DNA of 64,000 bases. Origin: Pictodentalium vernedei. Lineage: Eukaryota > Mollusca > Scaphopoda > Dentaliida > Dentaliidae. The notes beneath the pieces are model-generated. The model did not search any database. It was not told the DNA's origin and worked only from the letters and a program-made list of their open reading frames with translations. The translations under genes were made by a program, and so were the position numbers. The stretch covers positions 1,422,457 to 1,486,456 of the forward strand of contig CM062292.1 in the NCBI GenBank assembly GCA_031216915.1. Reading direction: 5' to 3'. Position 1 is the first letter of the stretch. Every line of letters starts with the position of its first letter. Shown piece by piece: positions 1 to 11,685 of the stretch.

Positions 1-1068
1 TGTCCCACGGTAAAAGACGACGGTTCGATCGAGATGAATTCAAAAATTGGTCCAGTAAAACACGATCCAGGACGCGGATGTCCCACAGAAAAAGACGACG
101 GTTCGATCGAGATGAATTCAAAAATTGGTCCAGTAAAACACGATCCAGGATGTGGATGTCCCACAGTAAAAGACGACGGTTCGATCGAGATGAATTCAAA
201 AATTGGTCCAGTAAAACATGATCCAGGACGCGGATGTCCCACAGTAAAAGACGACGGTTCGATCGAGATGAATTCAAAAATTGGTCCAGTAAAACACGAT
301 CCAGGATGCGGATGTCCCACAGTAAAAGACGACGGTTTGATCAAGAAGAATTCAAAAATTGGTCCATTAAAACACAATCCAGGACGCGGATGTCCCACAG
401 TAAAAGATGACGGTTTGATCGAGATGAATTCAAAAATTGGTCCAGTAAAACACGATCCAGGACGCGGATGTCCCACAGTAAAAGACGATGGTTTGATCAA
501 GATGAATTCAAAAATTGGCCCAGTAAAACACGATCCAGGACGCGGATGTGCCACAGTAAAAGACGACGGTTCGATCGAGATGAATTCAAAAATTGGTCCA
601 TTAAAACACGATCCAGGACGCGGATGTCCCACAGTAAAAGACGATGGTTCGATCGAGATGAATTAAAAAATTGGTCCAGTAAAACACGATCCAGGATGCG
701 GATGTCCCACAGTAAAAGATAATGGTTCGATCGAGATGAATTCAAAAATTGGCCCAGTAAAACACGATCCAGGATGCAGATGTCCCGCAGTAAAAGATGA
801 TGGTTCGATTGAGATGAATTCAAAAATTGGCCCAGTAAAACACGATTCAGGATGCGGATGTCTCACGGTAAAAGATGACGGTTCGATCGAGGTGAATTCA
901 AAAATTGGCCCAGTAAAACACCATCTAGGACGCGGATGTCCCACGGTAAAAGACAATAGTTTGATTGAGGTGAATTCAAAAATTGGTCCAGTAAAACACG
1001 ATCCAGGACGCGGATGTCCCACGGTAAAAGACGACGGTTCGATCGAGATGAATTCAAAAATTGGCCCA

Positions 1069-1140
1069 GTAAAACACGATCTAGGACGTGGATGTCCCAC
1101 AGTAAAACACGATCCTGGATGCGGATGTCCCACGGTAAAA
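1069..1140. repeat. 33-bp internal duplication within a 78-bp unit
   Basis: GTAAAA boxes lie at 1069, 1102 and 1135, exactly 33 bp apart. A normal unit has two boxes 33 bp apart, so this unit has gained one 33-bp segment (111 bp in total). An equivalent event is at 3309-3375. The likely cause is unequal exchange or slippage between the two GTAAAA boxes. Confidence 0.85.
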
Positions 1141-2129
1141 GACGACGGTTCGATTGAGATGAATTCAAAAATTGGCCCAGTAAAACACGATCCAGGACGC
1201 GGATGTCCCATGGTAAAAGATGGCGGTTCGATCGAGATGAATTAAAAAATTGGCCCAGTAAAACACGATCCAGGACGCGGATGTCCCATGGTAAAAGACG
1301 ACGGTTCGATCGAGGTGAATTCAAAAATTGGCCCAGTAAAACACGATCCTGGATGTGGATGTCCCACGGTAAAAGACGACGGTTCGATTGAGATGAATTC
1401 AAAAATTGGCCCAGTAAAACACGATCCAGGACGTGGATGTCCCACGGTAAAAGACGACGGTTCGATCGAGATGAATTCAAAAATTGTCCCAGTAAAACAC
1501 GATCCTGGACGTGGATGTCCCACGGTAAAAGACGACGGTTCGATTGAGATGAATTCAAAAATTGGCCCAGTAAAACACGATCCAGGACGCGGATGTCCCA
1601 CAGTAAAAGACGACGGTTCGATCGAGGTGAATTCAAAAATTGGCCCAAAACACGATCCAGGACGCGGATGTCCCAAGGTAAAAGATGATGGTTCGATTGA
1701 GATGAATTCAAAAATTGGCCCAGTAAAACACGATATAGGACGCAGATGTCCCACAGTAATAGACGACGGCTCGATCGAGGTGAATTAAAAAATTGGCCCA
1801 GTAAAACACGATCCTGGACGTGGATGTCCCACGGTAAAAGATGATGGTTTCATCGAGGTGAATTCAAAAATTGGTCCAGTAAAACACGATCCAGGACGCG
1901 GATGCCCCACAGTAAAAAACGATGGTTCAATCGAGGTGAACCAGTAAAACACGATCCTGGATGTGGATGTCCCACAGTAAAAGACGACGGTTCGATCGAG
2001 GTGAATTCAAAAATTGGTCCAGTAAAACACGATCCAGGACGCGGATGCCCCACAGTAAAAGACTACGGTTCGATCGAGGTGAACCAGTAAAACATGATCT
2101 TGGACGCGGATGTCCCACAGTAAAAGACG

Positions 2130-3039
2130 ACAGTTCGATCGAGGTGAATTAAAAAATTGGCCCAGTAAAACACGATCTATGACGCGGATGTCCCACATTA
2201 AAAGACGACGGTTTGATTGAGATGAATTCAAAAATTGGCCCAGTAAAACACGATCCTGGACGTGGATGCCCCACGGTAAAAGACGACAGTTCGATTGAGA
2301 GGAATTCAAAAATTGGCCCAGTAAAACACGATCCAGGACGCGGATGCCCCAACGTAAAAGACGACGGTTCAATCGAGGTGAACCCGTAAAACACGATCCT
2401 GGACGCAGATGTCCCACAGTAAAAGATGATGGTTCGATCGAGGTGAATTCAAAAATTGGTCCAGTAAAACACGATCTAGGACGCGGATGTCCCACAGTAA
2501 AAGATGACGGTTCGATCGAGATGAATTCAAAAATTGGTCCAGTAAATCACGATCCAGGACGTGGATGTCCCACAGTAAAAGACGACGGTTCGATCGAGGT
2601 GAATTAAAAAATTGGCCCAGTAAAACACGATCTAGGACGCGGATGTCCCACATTAAAAGACGACGGTTTGATTGAGATGAATTCAAAAATTGGCCCAGTA
2701 AAACACGATCCTGGACGTGGATGCCCCACGGTAAAAGACGACAGTTCGATTGAGATGAATTCAAAAATTGGCCCAGTAAAACACGATCCAGGACGCGGAT
2801 GCCCCAACGTAAAAGACGACGGTTCAATCGAGGTGAACCCGTAAAACACGATCCTGGACGCAGATGTCCCACAGTAAAAGATGATGGTTCGATCGAGGTG
2901 AATTCAAAAATTGGTCCAGTAAAACACGATCTAGGACGCGGATGTCCCACAGTAAAAGATGATGGTTCGATCGAGATGAATTCAAAAATTGGTCCAGTAA
3001 ATCACGATCCAGGACGTGGATGTCCCACAGTAAAAGACG
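2130..3039. repeat. 455-bp higher-order tandem duplication in the 78-bp array
   Basis: The segment 2130-2584 recurs almost unchanged at 2585-3039 (offset 455 bp). Both copies share rare markers in the same order: GAATTAAAAAATTGG at the start, CCCACATTAAAAG, CCCCAACGTAAAAG, and a shortened unit reading GAGGTGAACCCGTAAAAC. The length is six monomers minus a 13-bp shortening. The next unit, from 3040, again carries CCCACATTAAAAG, suggesting a partial third copy. Confidence 0.85.
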
Positions 3040-3308
3040 ACGGTTCGATCGAGGTGAATTCAAAAATTGGCCCAGTAAAACACGATCTAGGACGCGGATG
3101 TCCCACATTAAAAGATGACGGTTCGATCGAGATGAATTCAAAAATTGATCCAGTAAAACACGATCCAGTACGTGGATGTCCCACGGTAAAAGACGATGGT
3201 TCGATCGAGGTGAATTCAAAAACTGGTCCAGTAAAACACGATCCAGGACGTGGATGTCCCACGGTAAAAAACGATGGTTAGATCGAGGTGAATTCAAAAA
3301 TTGGCCCA

Positions 3309-3380
3309 GTAAAACACGATCCTGTACGCGGATGTCCCACGGTAAAACACGATCCAGGATGCGGATGTCCCACGGTAAAA
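3309..3380. repeat. Second 33-bp internal duplication
   Basis: GTAAAA boxes at 3309, 3342 and 3375 repeat the geometry seen at 1069-1140. The flanking variants differ from that case, so the same type of event probably happened twice. Confidence 0.8.
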
Positions 3381-3495
3381 GACGACGGTTCGATAGAGGT
3401 GAATTCAAAAATTGGCCCAGTAAAACACGATCCAGGACGTGGATGTCCCACGGTAAAAGACGATGGTTCGATAGAGGTGAATTCGTAGATTGGTT

Positions 3496-3735
3496 CAGTA
3501 AACAGACCATTTGAAATCGAACGCGGGAGTCCGAGAATCGTTAGATTAGCTGGACGACGATTTGGGAGATTGGGGGAGGAGGATCGCGACAGAAAGTAAT
3601 ATATTATTATTATTATGAGACGAGTAATGTAAAAGGGTTAGGGACTCGATGGGAGTGATCGCAAAAAATTAAAAGATTTGTTACGGTGTTGAGAAAGACA
3701 CTCTCGGGTAAATCAGAAAAATTCAATGCAACATG
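3496..3735. other. Single-copy flank of the 78-bp array
   Basis: Homology to the 78-bp unit fades after GAATTCGTAGATTGGTTCAG (3479-3498). The remaining sequence has a short ATT-rich tract near 3600-3615 and no recognisable gene or RNA. Confidence 0.5.
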
Positions 3736-4420
3736 TCAATTTCTGTGGGGGTGGGGTCACGACTAGAACCAAAAAACATCATATTTTTATGAAGCTTAGG
3801 CATGTGACCTATCAAATTAAATGTATCGACGAGTAGATTACGAAAATAATATTTTCAACCCTAACTGTGAGGGTGGGGTCACGACTAGAACCGAAAAACA
3901 TCATATTTTTATGAAGCTTAGGCATGTGACCTATCGACGAATAGATTACGAAAATAATATTTTCAACCCTAACTGTGGGGGTGGGGTAACGATTAGAGCT
4001 GAAAAACATCTTCCTTTTTATAAAGCCAGGCATGTGATGTATCATTTTGAAGGATTATTCAAGAAGATTACGAAAATTATTTTTTTTCCATTTCACTTGG
4101 GGGTGGGGGTATGACCATCAGAAAATCAAAAGTTTCAAGAAGGTAGTCATGTGACCTAGCAAATTAAAGGTATCGACGAGTAGATTACGAAAATTATATT
4201 TTCAATCCTCGCCGTGGGGTGGGGTCACGACTATAGTTGAAAACATCTTACTTTTTTATAAAGCTAGGCATGTGAAGCATCATTTTGAAGGACTCGTTGA
4301 GGAGATAACGAAAATCTTCTTTTTTTTCTTCCTGTAGTGGTGGGGTTGAGGTCATCTTAAAATCGACGGTATCAAGAAAGGTAGTTATGTGACACATAAC
4401 AACTTGAATCTGATGCATCA
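3736..4420. repeat. Degenerate ~120-bp tandem repeat, about six units
   Basis: A GTGGGG-rich block recurs near 3751, 3873, 3981, 4102, 4214 and 4339, each time with AGATTACGAAAATnAT upstream and a GGCATGTGAcCTA-type block downstream. Units around 3981 and 4214 share AAAGCnAGGCATGTGA, while those around 4102 and 4339 share a TTTTTTTC tract with a following ATCA/ATCTTAAAATC block. The last four units therefore look like two diverged copies of a ~240-bp dimer. A short open frame (3821-4114) is incidental. Confidence 0.8.
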
Positions 4421-5129
4421 TTCATTTTGATGTCTCTGTTCAACGCGGAAGTATGTTTCAACATTTTCAATATATGATTTTTATGTTAATTGGAGATACA
4501 CTTATCTTCCACAAGTGGCGCTGTGAATAGAATGCCTTTCATTCAATAACTCAAATGTACATGTGTACTCTAGCATAGATCAGTCAATAAATTTATAACG
4601 TGATCTTCTGACCCGGCACGTTTCTACATTTTGAGAATGGAGAATTTCACTATTTCCGAAACGTACTACGCTTTATCAATGCAGACAAATATTTTTTTTA
4701 GGAAAAATGACCATCAAAAGGCATCACATAAATGGACAATTGTACACCCTGATTAAATTAATTCAGAAACTATTTCACTTACTTCATATCAGAAATGTCA
4801 CTGAAGTAAAAACCATTGTAACATTGTCACGTGTCAAAAAATATTTTTAACAGTCTAAATATGTGTGTCGAAAGTTGTTTGTTTCACAATGTGAGATGGA
4901 ATATTTTGAGATAGGTGGCGTTATATAAATACAGCAATTACAAAAAAAAAATACTAAATGATTCTCCTTTTATTTTTAGTGTTTTGCCGTGGGTCGACGT
5001 ATGATTGAATGAACTTGAAAAAAGCATGTTCCTTCTGCTTTGTGCACTGGGGTAATACAATGGGACATCAAACGAAAAAGCTATTTTTTATCCACCCGGT
5101 AGCGACGCATTACACCGTTTTACTGCGGT
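4421..5129. other. AT-rich single-copy DNA, no gene recognised
   Basis: No open frame of note, no RNA fold that I recognise and no tandem structure. The sequence is AT-rich with scattered poly-A and poly-T tracts, consistent with intergenic or intronic DNA. Confidence 0.5.
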
Positions 5130-5475
5130 ATTTATCACAGGTGTTTGACATGTACAAATATTATGAAAAATAGTGTATTAGACGTTTTTTTTTAGAAATT
5201 AGGTATTTTCCCATGATTATGTATATAAGAGAGAAAAAGTACACAACTCCCTGGCTTGGAAGATTTTGACCTGTCTTATTCAAACTCACAGAAAAACCTA
5301 ACTCGTGAATTAGTAGTCGAGATATTGATGTCATCTGACAACAAAGACATTAGGCTTTACGTTGATATACCACTTGCCCAATTAAATATTTTTTAACTCT
5401 AAATAGGTCAAATAAATCTCGGGAATGAGTTACTTTTTTCCAAGTCGGACATGCCTGTTGACAGAAAGTTGACTG
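5130..5475 (+). repeat. Left arm of a ~1-kb imperfect inverted repeat
   Basis: This arm matches the reverse complement of 5815-6163. Shared landmarks, in order, include ATCACAGGTGTT, GAAAAATAGTGT, TTTTTAGAAATTA, GAGAGAAAAAGTACACAACT, TTGGAAGATTTTGACCTG, TCAAACTCACAGAAAAACC and GGCTGTTGACAG/GCCTGTTGACAG. I judge identity at roughly 75-80%. A poly-T tract ending in TTTTTAG precedes a short open frame in both arms, but this arm has an in-frame stop that the other lacks, so it is not an intact exon. Confidence 0.85.
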
Positions 5476-5814
5476 GGGCCGATCAAAACAATTGATCCAA
5501 TATATCGAACGAAACGACGCATTTTCTAACTACGATTGTCGCTCTATCTAAACTTCACCACACCAATCATACAATACGGTACCTAGGCTTCAGGACCTCT
5601 TGAATATTATAAAATTGAAAATTTGTATTGCAAATTGCCTTCAACACAAATCGTAAATTCCTCCCGTCGCCATACTTGTACTATACCGCATCACATTTGA
5701 CCTCACCATCCCATTGGTAGATAAACCTGAACTCGTCATCCGAATGGTCGATAATTAAAAATAAAATGAAGGATTCCCATATTTTTCTGTCACTAATATA
5801 GCAACCAATGGGAA
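5476..5814. other. Spacer of the inverted repeat
   Basis: About 339 bp between the arms with no obvious self-complementarity to each other. It covers part of an unrecognised minus-strand open frame (5681-5893). A transcript across both arms could fold into a long imperfect hairpin with this segment as the loop. Confidence 0.6.
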
Positions 5815-6163
5815 GTCTACTCACTGTCAACAGCCGTGTCCGACCAAGAAAAAAGGGAGTCGTCTCAGATACATATTTCACCCGTTTTAGCATTAACAGA
5901 GAATTTTATTGGGGAAGTGTATACCAATGTAAAGCTTAACGTCTTGGTTGTCGGATGCCATAAATATCTTGACCTCAAATTCACGCATTTGGTTTTTCTG
6001 TGAGTTTGAAGAGGGCAGGTCAAAATCTTCCAAGTCAGGGAGTTGTGTACTTTTTCTCTCATATATACATAATAATGTGAAAATCCATAATTTCTAAAAA
6101 CAAAAATATCTGACACACTATTTTTCATGATCTTTGAACATGTCGAACACCTGTGATATTTAT
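5815..6163 (-). repeat. Right arm of the ~1-kb imperfect inverted repeat
   Basis: Reverse-complement partner of 5130-5475. On the minus strand it also contains open frames of 102 residues (5865-6173) and about 68 residues (starting after a TTTTTAG near 6096), neither resembling a family I recognise. The outer ends of the arms show no target duplication that I can see, so a foldback or MITE origin is possible but unproven. Confidence 0.85.
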
Positions 6164-8465
6164 GTAACATCAAGGGTGTCCGTTAGCTGGGAAGGTAATC
6201 AATGACCTTATTATTACTTTATTCCGATAGTAAGAGATGAGTAAAACAAGAAATATGCTAAAATTTGAAAATGTTTTTGTATTTTCTAATCACAAAACGC
6301 GAATCTCAACTAATTTTGTTCCATCATCCATCGATAGCAGAAAAAGGGGTCTTGAAATGAGATTTTTCTACAGTTTTTTTCTACGGCAGATATGTACAGA
6401 GGTTGTGTTAAAAAATATGTTATTTATTGGTGTTTAAGGTCACATATTTTTCACAATGCCTAATCATGACTACAACACAAGAAATCATTCATATAAAAAA
6501 TACTTTGAGTCTCGCATGGCATGGTGTGCCATTAAATCTCACTAACGCCTCCCCCAGGGAAGCCTTTCCCGATAATAAAACTATACTCAACGTGTTCAGA
6601 ATTCACATATGTATCACGTTATATCTCGATGGTTTTTCACACACAACAAAAAATTACAAACTATTTTTGCGCTCAGAAAGCTGTGTCAGAAATTAGTAGA
6701 GAAAATCGTGTAAATTATTCTCTGAAAATTGCATTCGCTTGCGCGGTGTTTTCTGATTTTTACATGATTGTGTCCAGGGTTCAGTTTAAAAAAACCTTGT
6801 CAAATGGCCAGGTTCAAGAGAAGTAACTCTGTAACAACTCATCCGACCAAACAAATTAAAATTCGATTCACCATACTAAGACGTGCTTGAAAAAACAGTT
6901 TTTTTTATCTTCTTTGCTTCTTATTCGAGATTTCACTGAGGGTACATTTTTTGTGAACTTTTCGCGATAATGATAATTTAAAATCTTGGACATGTTTGCT
7001 ATTGTTATTGAGACACATCAAGCCTTGAACCTCATGAATGTTGCATATCTTGGCGTGTGCCAATAAATCGTCCTATCTCTCAAACATCTGAATTTTGGGG
7101 GTTGGAAAATAGGGATTCACCTCGGAATTGCTTTTGATAGACGGAATGAACTCGACTCTATGAATGTGTTCCACTGCACAACAGCTGTCGTTTTCTGCAT
7201 CACTGATGGTAGCCATGATATATATGGAAAATTCTGATATATTGACTGGTCTTCGCAGAACTCTTGAAAATAATTCCAACCTTTCTCCGTCTTCTGTGTT
7301 CTTTGAGCTATATTTATTTTTTTGCCATAATTTGGCTATTATTGGCTATTATTGGCTATTATTGGCTATTATTTTTAGATGAATGGTTTGAGGAGAGGCT
7401 GTTCCAAAGGAAAATTGTACCAGCGTTTTCCCCGTTTTTTTTGTCCGATTATATATTCACAAATTGCATCCCACATGTGCACTGTGGGTCGACGCAGAAC
7501 GTATTCAGTGCATTTTAAAAGTTCTATTCTTGGTCATAAACCATTCCCCGTCGTATTTTGAACACATGCACCCGACATCCTTTCAACGAGTCAAAAGACG
7601 AGGTTATTATTATGCGGTTCTGTAATGTCTGACTGCTCTATTTTTTTCTGAGATCTCTATGGGAATCGGGAAGACTTTGAAAAACCACTTTCTGATAGTT
7701 TTGTATCTATTATGACACATCTCTGTTGTCTATATTCACGAGTCTTATCGAGCATATTTCCACTTGAATTAAAATAAAGATTGAACTTTTCATTCCAATC
7801 ATGCAGGGACATATCTTTGAAATAGATTGCCTTTTTGAAGTTTATTATCACGGCATTATTCTCACAAAACATTTTCTTGATGATTTGTTGAGTTTTCTTA
7901 TTGATACTGAGGCCAAAAATAATTGTGTAAACGATTCAGTATAATTTTGTTGTATTTTTGTTGTTTTTTTTTTTCAACAAATTAAACAAAATGAGATTGA
8001 AATGTAATTGATAACACAGCATGCTTATTCTTATTTTTGTTGAAAAATCAGTTTTTTTTCCTCATCTGAGAGCAGTGCACTCCAATATCTAAAGCGATTC
8101 AAATTTACTTTTTGTTTACGAGAAAAAAATGAGGACTAGCTTTACTAATAATAGTGTTGTTATGATTGATAGGTTAGGTAGAGGTTTATTATGAGTACAC
8201 CAGAGCCATGGTACAGCTCTATTCCGTACGAAAAAAGATAAGAGGGGAGTACTAGTTTTGTCAATGGGCTGGTACTTTTAAATAAATGAAGTTCTTGGTA
8301 GCGCGTGTTTAATCAGACAATTATAATAATAACTTGAACTGATTATGTTCACCTGCAATCACGCAAAAGTTTTATTTGACTCAGGCTGCACAGAACACTT
8401 TTTCCCTTTTTTGCACTAAACCCAACCGCACATGTTGTGTATGCAAACAAACCCTTGATAATTTG
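6164..8465. other. AT-rich single-copy DNA, no gene recognised
   Basis: Open frames up to 89 residues exist on both strands, but none resembles a known protein and none has a supportable start or splice context. The stretch ends where the 48-bp satellite starts near 8466. Confidence 0.5.
7332..7371. repeat. Four perfect copies of a 10-bp unit
   Basis: TTGGCTATTA is repeated four times without change. It gives a hydrophobic-looking open frame on the plus strand that is only low-complexity sequence. Confidence 0.9.
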
Positions 8466-11097
8466 TGTTAGAGGTATACCAGCCATATGTATCTATTTAC
8501 ACATTGAATTCTGTGTTAGAGCTATACCAGCCATCTGTATCTTTTTACCCATTGAATTATGTGTTAGAGCTATACCAGCCATCTGTATCTATTTACATAT
8601 TGAATTATGAGTTAGAGGTATACTAGCCATCTGTTTCTATTTACACATTGAATTCTGTGTTAGAGGTATATCAGCCATCTCTATCTATTTACATATTGAA
8701 TTCTGTGTTAGAGGTATACCAGCCATCTGTATCTATTTACATACTGATTTCTGTGTTAGATGCATACCATTCATCTGTATCTATTTGCATATTGAATTCT
8801 GTGTTAGAGGTATACCAGCCATCTGTATCTATTTACATACTGATTTCTGTGTTAGATGCATACCATTCATCTGTATCTATTTGCATATTGAATTCTGTTT
8901 TAGATGTATACCAGCCATCTGTACCTATTCGCATATTGAATTCTGAACTAGAGGCATACCAAGCATCTGTATCTATTTACATACTGAATTCTGTGTTAGA
9001 GATATACCTGCCATATGTATCTATTTACATATTGAATTCTGTGTTAGCAGCTTACCCGCCATCTGTATCTATTTACATATTGAATTCTGTGTTAGAGGTA
9101 TACCAGCCATTTGTATCTATAAGCATAGCGAATTCTGTGTTAGAGGTATACCAGCCATCTGTATCTATGTTAATATTGAATTCTGTGTTAGAGGTATACC
9201 AGCCACCTGTATATATTCACATACTGAATTCTGAGTTAGAGGTATACCAGCCATCTGTATGTAATTACATATTGAATTCTCTGTTACAGGTATACCAGTC
9301 ATCTGTATCTATTTTCATATTGAATTCTGTATTAGAGATGTACCAGCCATCTGTATCTATTTGTGCATTGAATTCTGTGTCAGAGGTATACCAGCCATCT
9401 GTATCTATTTACAAATTGAATTCTGTATTAGAGGTATACCAGCCATCTGTATCTATTTACATACTGAATTCAGTGTTAGAAGTATACCAGCCATCTGTAT
9501 ATATTTACATATTGAAATCTGTGTTAATGGTATACCAGCCATCTGTATCTATATACATTTTGAATTCTCTGTGAGAGGTGTTCCAGCAATCTATATCTAT
9601 ATGGATATTGAATTCGGTGTTAGAGGTATACCAGCCATCTCTATATATTCATGTACTGAATTCTGGGTTAGAGGAATACCAGTCATATGTATCTATTTAC
9701 ATATTGAATTCTGCGTAAGAGCTATACCAGCCATCTGTATCTCTTTACGTACTGAATTTGGTGTTAGATTTATTCCAGCCACCTGTATCTATAAACATAT
9801 TGAATATTGTGTTAGAGATATCAGCCATCTCTATCTATTTACATATTAAATTCTGTGGTAGAGGTATACCAGCCATCTGTATCTATTGACATGTTGAATT
9901 CTGCGCTAGAGGTATACCAGCCATCTGTATCTATTTACATACTGAATTCTGTGTTAGAAGTATACCTGCCATCTGTATCTATTTACGTATTGAATTCCGC
10001 TCTAGCGGTATACCCATCATCTGTATCTATTGGCATACTGAATTCTGCGCTTGAGGTATACCAGCCATCTGTATCTGTTTACATACTGAATTCCGTTTTA
10101 GAGGTACACCAGCCATCTGTATGTATCTACATGTTGAATTCTGAATAAGACGAATACCCGCCATCTGCATATATTTACATAATGAATTCTGTGTTAGAAG
10201 TGTACCAGCCATCTGCATCTATTTACTTCTTAAATTTTGTGTTAGAGGTATACCAGCCATCTGTATCTATTTACATATTGAATTCTGTGTTAGAGGTATA
10301 CCACCCATTTGTATCTATTTACATATTTAATTCTGCACTATCGGTATAGCAGCCATCTGAATCTATTTACATGCTGTATTCTGTGCTAGAGGTATACCAG
10401 CGAACTGTATATATTTACATACTGAATTCTGTGTTAGAGGTACACCTGCCGTCTCTATCAATTTACATACTGTACCCTGTGTTAAAGGTGCACCAGCCAT
10501 CTGTATGTATCTACATACTGAATTCTGAATAAGAGGAAAACCAACCATCCGTATCTATTTGCATATTGAATTCTGTGTTAGACGTATACCAGTTTACATA
10601 TACAATTCTGTGCTGGAGGTATACCATCCATCTGTATCTATTTGCATGCTGAATTCTGTGTTAGAGGTATAGCAGCCATCTCTATCTATTTACATACTGG
10701 ATTCAATGTTGGTGGTATACCGGCCATCTGTATTTATTTACATACAGAATCCTGTGTTAGAGGTACACCAGCCATCTGTATGTATCTACTTATTTAATAC
10801 TCAATAAGAGTTACACCAACCATCCGTATCAATTTGCATATTGAAGTCTGTGCTAGAGGTATACCAGCCGTCTGTATCTATTTACATACTCAATTCTGAG
10901 TTAGAGGTATACCAGCCATCTGTATGTTTTTACATATTGAATTCTCTGGTAGAGGTATACCAGCCATCTGTATTTATTTACATATTGAATTCTGTGTTAG
11001 AGGAATACCAGACATCTGTATCTATTTGCATATTGAATTCTGTGTTAGAGAAATACCAGCCGTCTGTATCTATTTACACATTGAATTCTGTGTTAGA
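8466..11097. repeat. 48-bp EcoRI satellite, first arm
   Basis: About 55 monomers of 48 bp. The consensus starts at the EcoRI site as GAATTCTGTGTTAGAGG, continues TATACCAGCCATCTG and ends TATCTATTTACATATT. Two of the three plus-strand frames lack stops in the consensus, giving repeats that contain NSVLEVYQPSVSIYIL or IEFCVRGIPAICIYLH, while the third has TAG. Frames switch between monomers, so I do not call it coding. The first monomers (8466-8700) are the most degenerate, as expected at an array edge. The arm ends at the LINE insertion. Confidence 0.95.
11090..11097. repeat. Target site duplication, left copy
   Basis: GTGTTAGA here is repeated at 13637-13644 on the other side of the LINE. 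Removing the element and one copy restores an uninterrupted monomer reading GAATTCTGTGTTAGAGG. The last four bases, TAGA, also match the element's tail repeat, so the exact edge is ambiguous by a few bases. Confidence 0.8.
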
Positions 11098-11685
11098 TAG
11101 ATAGATAGATATTTTATTTAACGGCATATTTTTAAGTACATGTAGTTGCATTTCTTACAATGTGTAATACATATACAGAAGTAATAATCTATACCGTTGG
11201 GAGATGACATAGCCAGATTGGCTGTCTTCCTGTCATTCCCGTAATACATCCCATAAAACACTGACTGCATGATCTGCGTCTTAGGCGTTGGTAGAAATGA
11301 TCTGAGGACAGTTATGTGTAAATTTTTAACTCTAGACCTGGTGACCTTCCACATTACTGTATAGATGGACGAGATTTCCAGATTCATTAATTAAATTTAA
11401 CCCCTTCGGATTAAATTGGAATCCAATCCCAAGGTGCAGGGACAGACATCCACACAAGCCACATACATTAATGTAGCCTATGCGGATGCCTATCACTACC
11501 CCTGCGGTTCAAATTACAATCGTGTTATAATTACCAGACCCGACTGGGAGGAGGTTGATTTTAGAAAAATATGGTATGGTTCGAGTACCCAACATCAATC
11601 AAAAACGTAGTATGAACCATATTATACATACTGCGTCCCAGGTTTGTCGACAGTTCAAGGCAGTTAGATTGCCGATTTGCAAACC
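11098..11685 (-). other. LINE 3' untranslated region and TATC tail
   Basis: Sequence between the ORF stop (11686) and the (TATC)n tail. It has only short incidental open frames. TAGATAGATAGATAGATA at 11094-11111, read on the plus strand, is the tail. Its first four bases overlap the target duplication. Confidence 0.8.

Larger units (their letters stand above)
1..3495. repeat. 78-bp minisatellite array, EcoRI-bearing
   Basis: About 44 head-to-tail copies of a 78-bp unit, cut by the window's left edge. Landmarks in order are GATGAATTCAAAAATTGG, a first GTAAAACACGA box, GGACGCGGATGTCCCAC, a second GTAAAAGACGACGG box and TTCGATCGAG. Each unit has one EcoRI site unless changed to GAATTA. The consensus carries seven CpGs and most differences between copies fall on them. 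Because 78 is divisible by three and several frames lack stops, long apparent ORFs arise on both strands, such as a 26-residue repeat containing NSKIGPVKHDPGRG. Stops appear wherever GAATTC becomes GAATTA, and frames shift at shortened units near 1936, 2078, 2383 and 2838. I read it as satellite DNA, not a gene. Confidence 0.95.

Noticed and set aside
34-3510. Long open frames on both strands of the 78-bp array, such as a 210-residue frame with a 26-residue repeat
   Set aside because: The unit is 26 codons long and its consensus lacks stops in several frames on both strands, so long frames are automatic. Frames are broken by GAATTA changes and shortened units, and no start, splice or signal context supports a protein.
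5131-5400. Short frame conserved in both arms of the inverted repeat (shared EDFDL and NSQKN residues) after a TTTTTAG acceptor-like site
   Set aside because: Differences between arms are mostly amino-acid-changing with few synonymous ones, and the left arm has an in-frame stop upstream. There is no sign of purifying selection, so it is not called an exon.
7264-7382. Hydrophobic, membrane-like segment (AIIGYYWLL)
   Set aside because: It is encoded by four perfect copies of a 10-bp repeat and has no gene context.
8648-9574. 308-residue repetitive frame and dozens of similar frames across the 48-bp satellite
   Set aside because: They arise from the 48-bp periodicity. The frame alternates between two stop-free phases, stops are frequent, and overlapping frames encode two unrelated repeat peptides.
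8466-11097. The 48-bp monomer as a doubled 24-bp unit (TTCTGTGTTA versus ATCTGTATCTA)
   Set aside because: Only a short stretch of the two halves is similar and the rest is not, so the evidence is too weak to claim.
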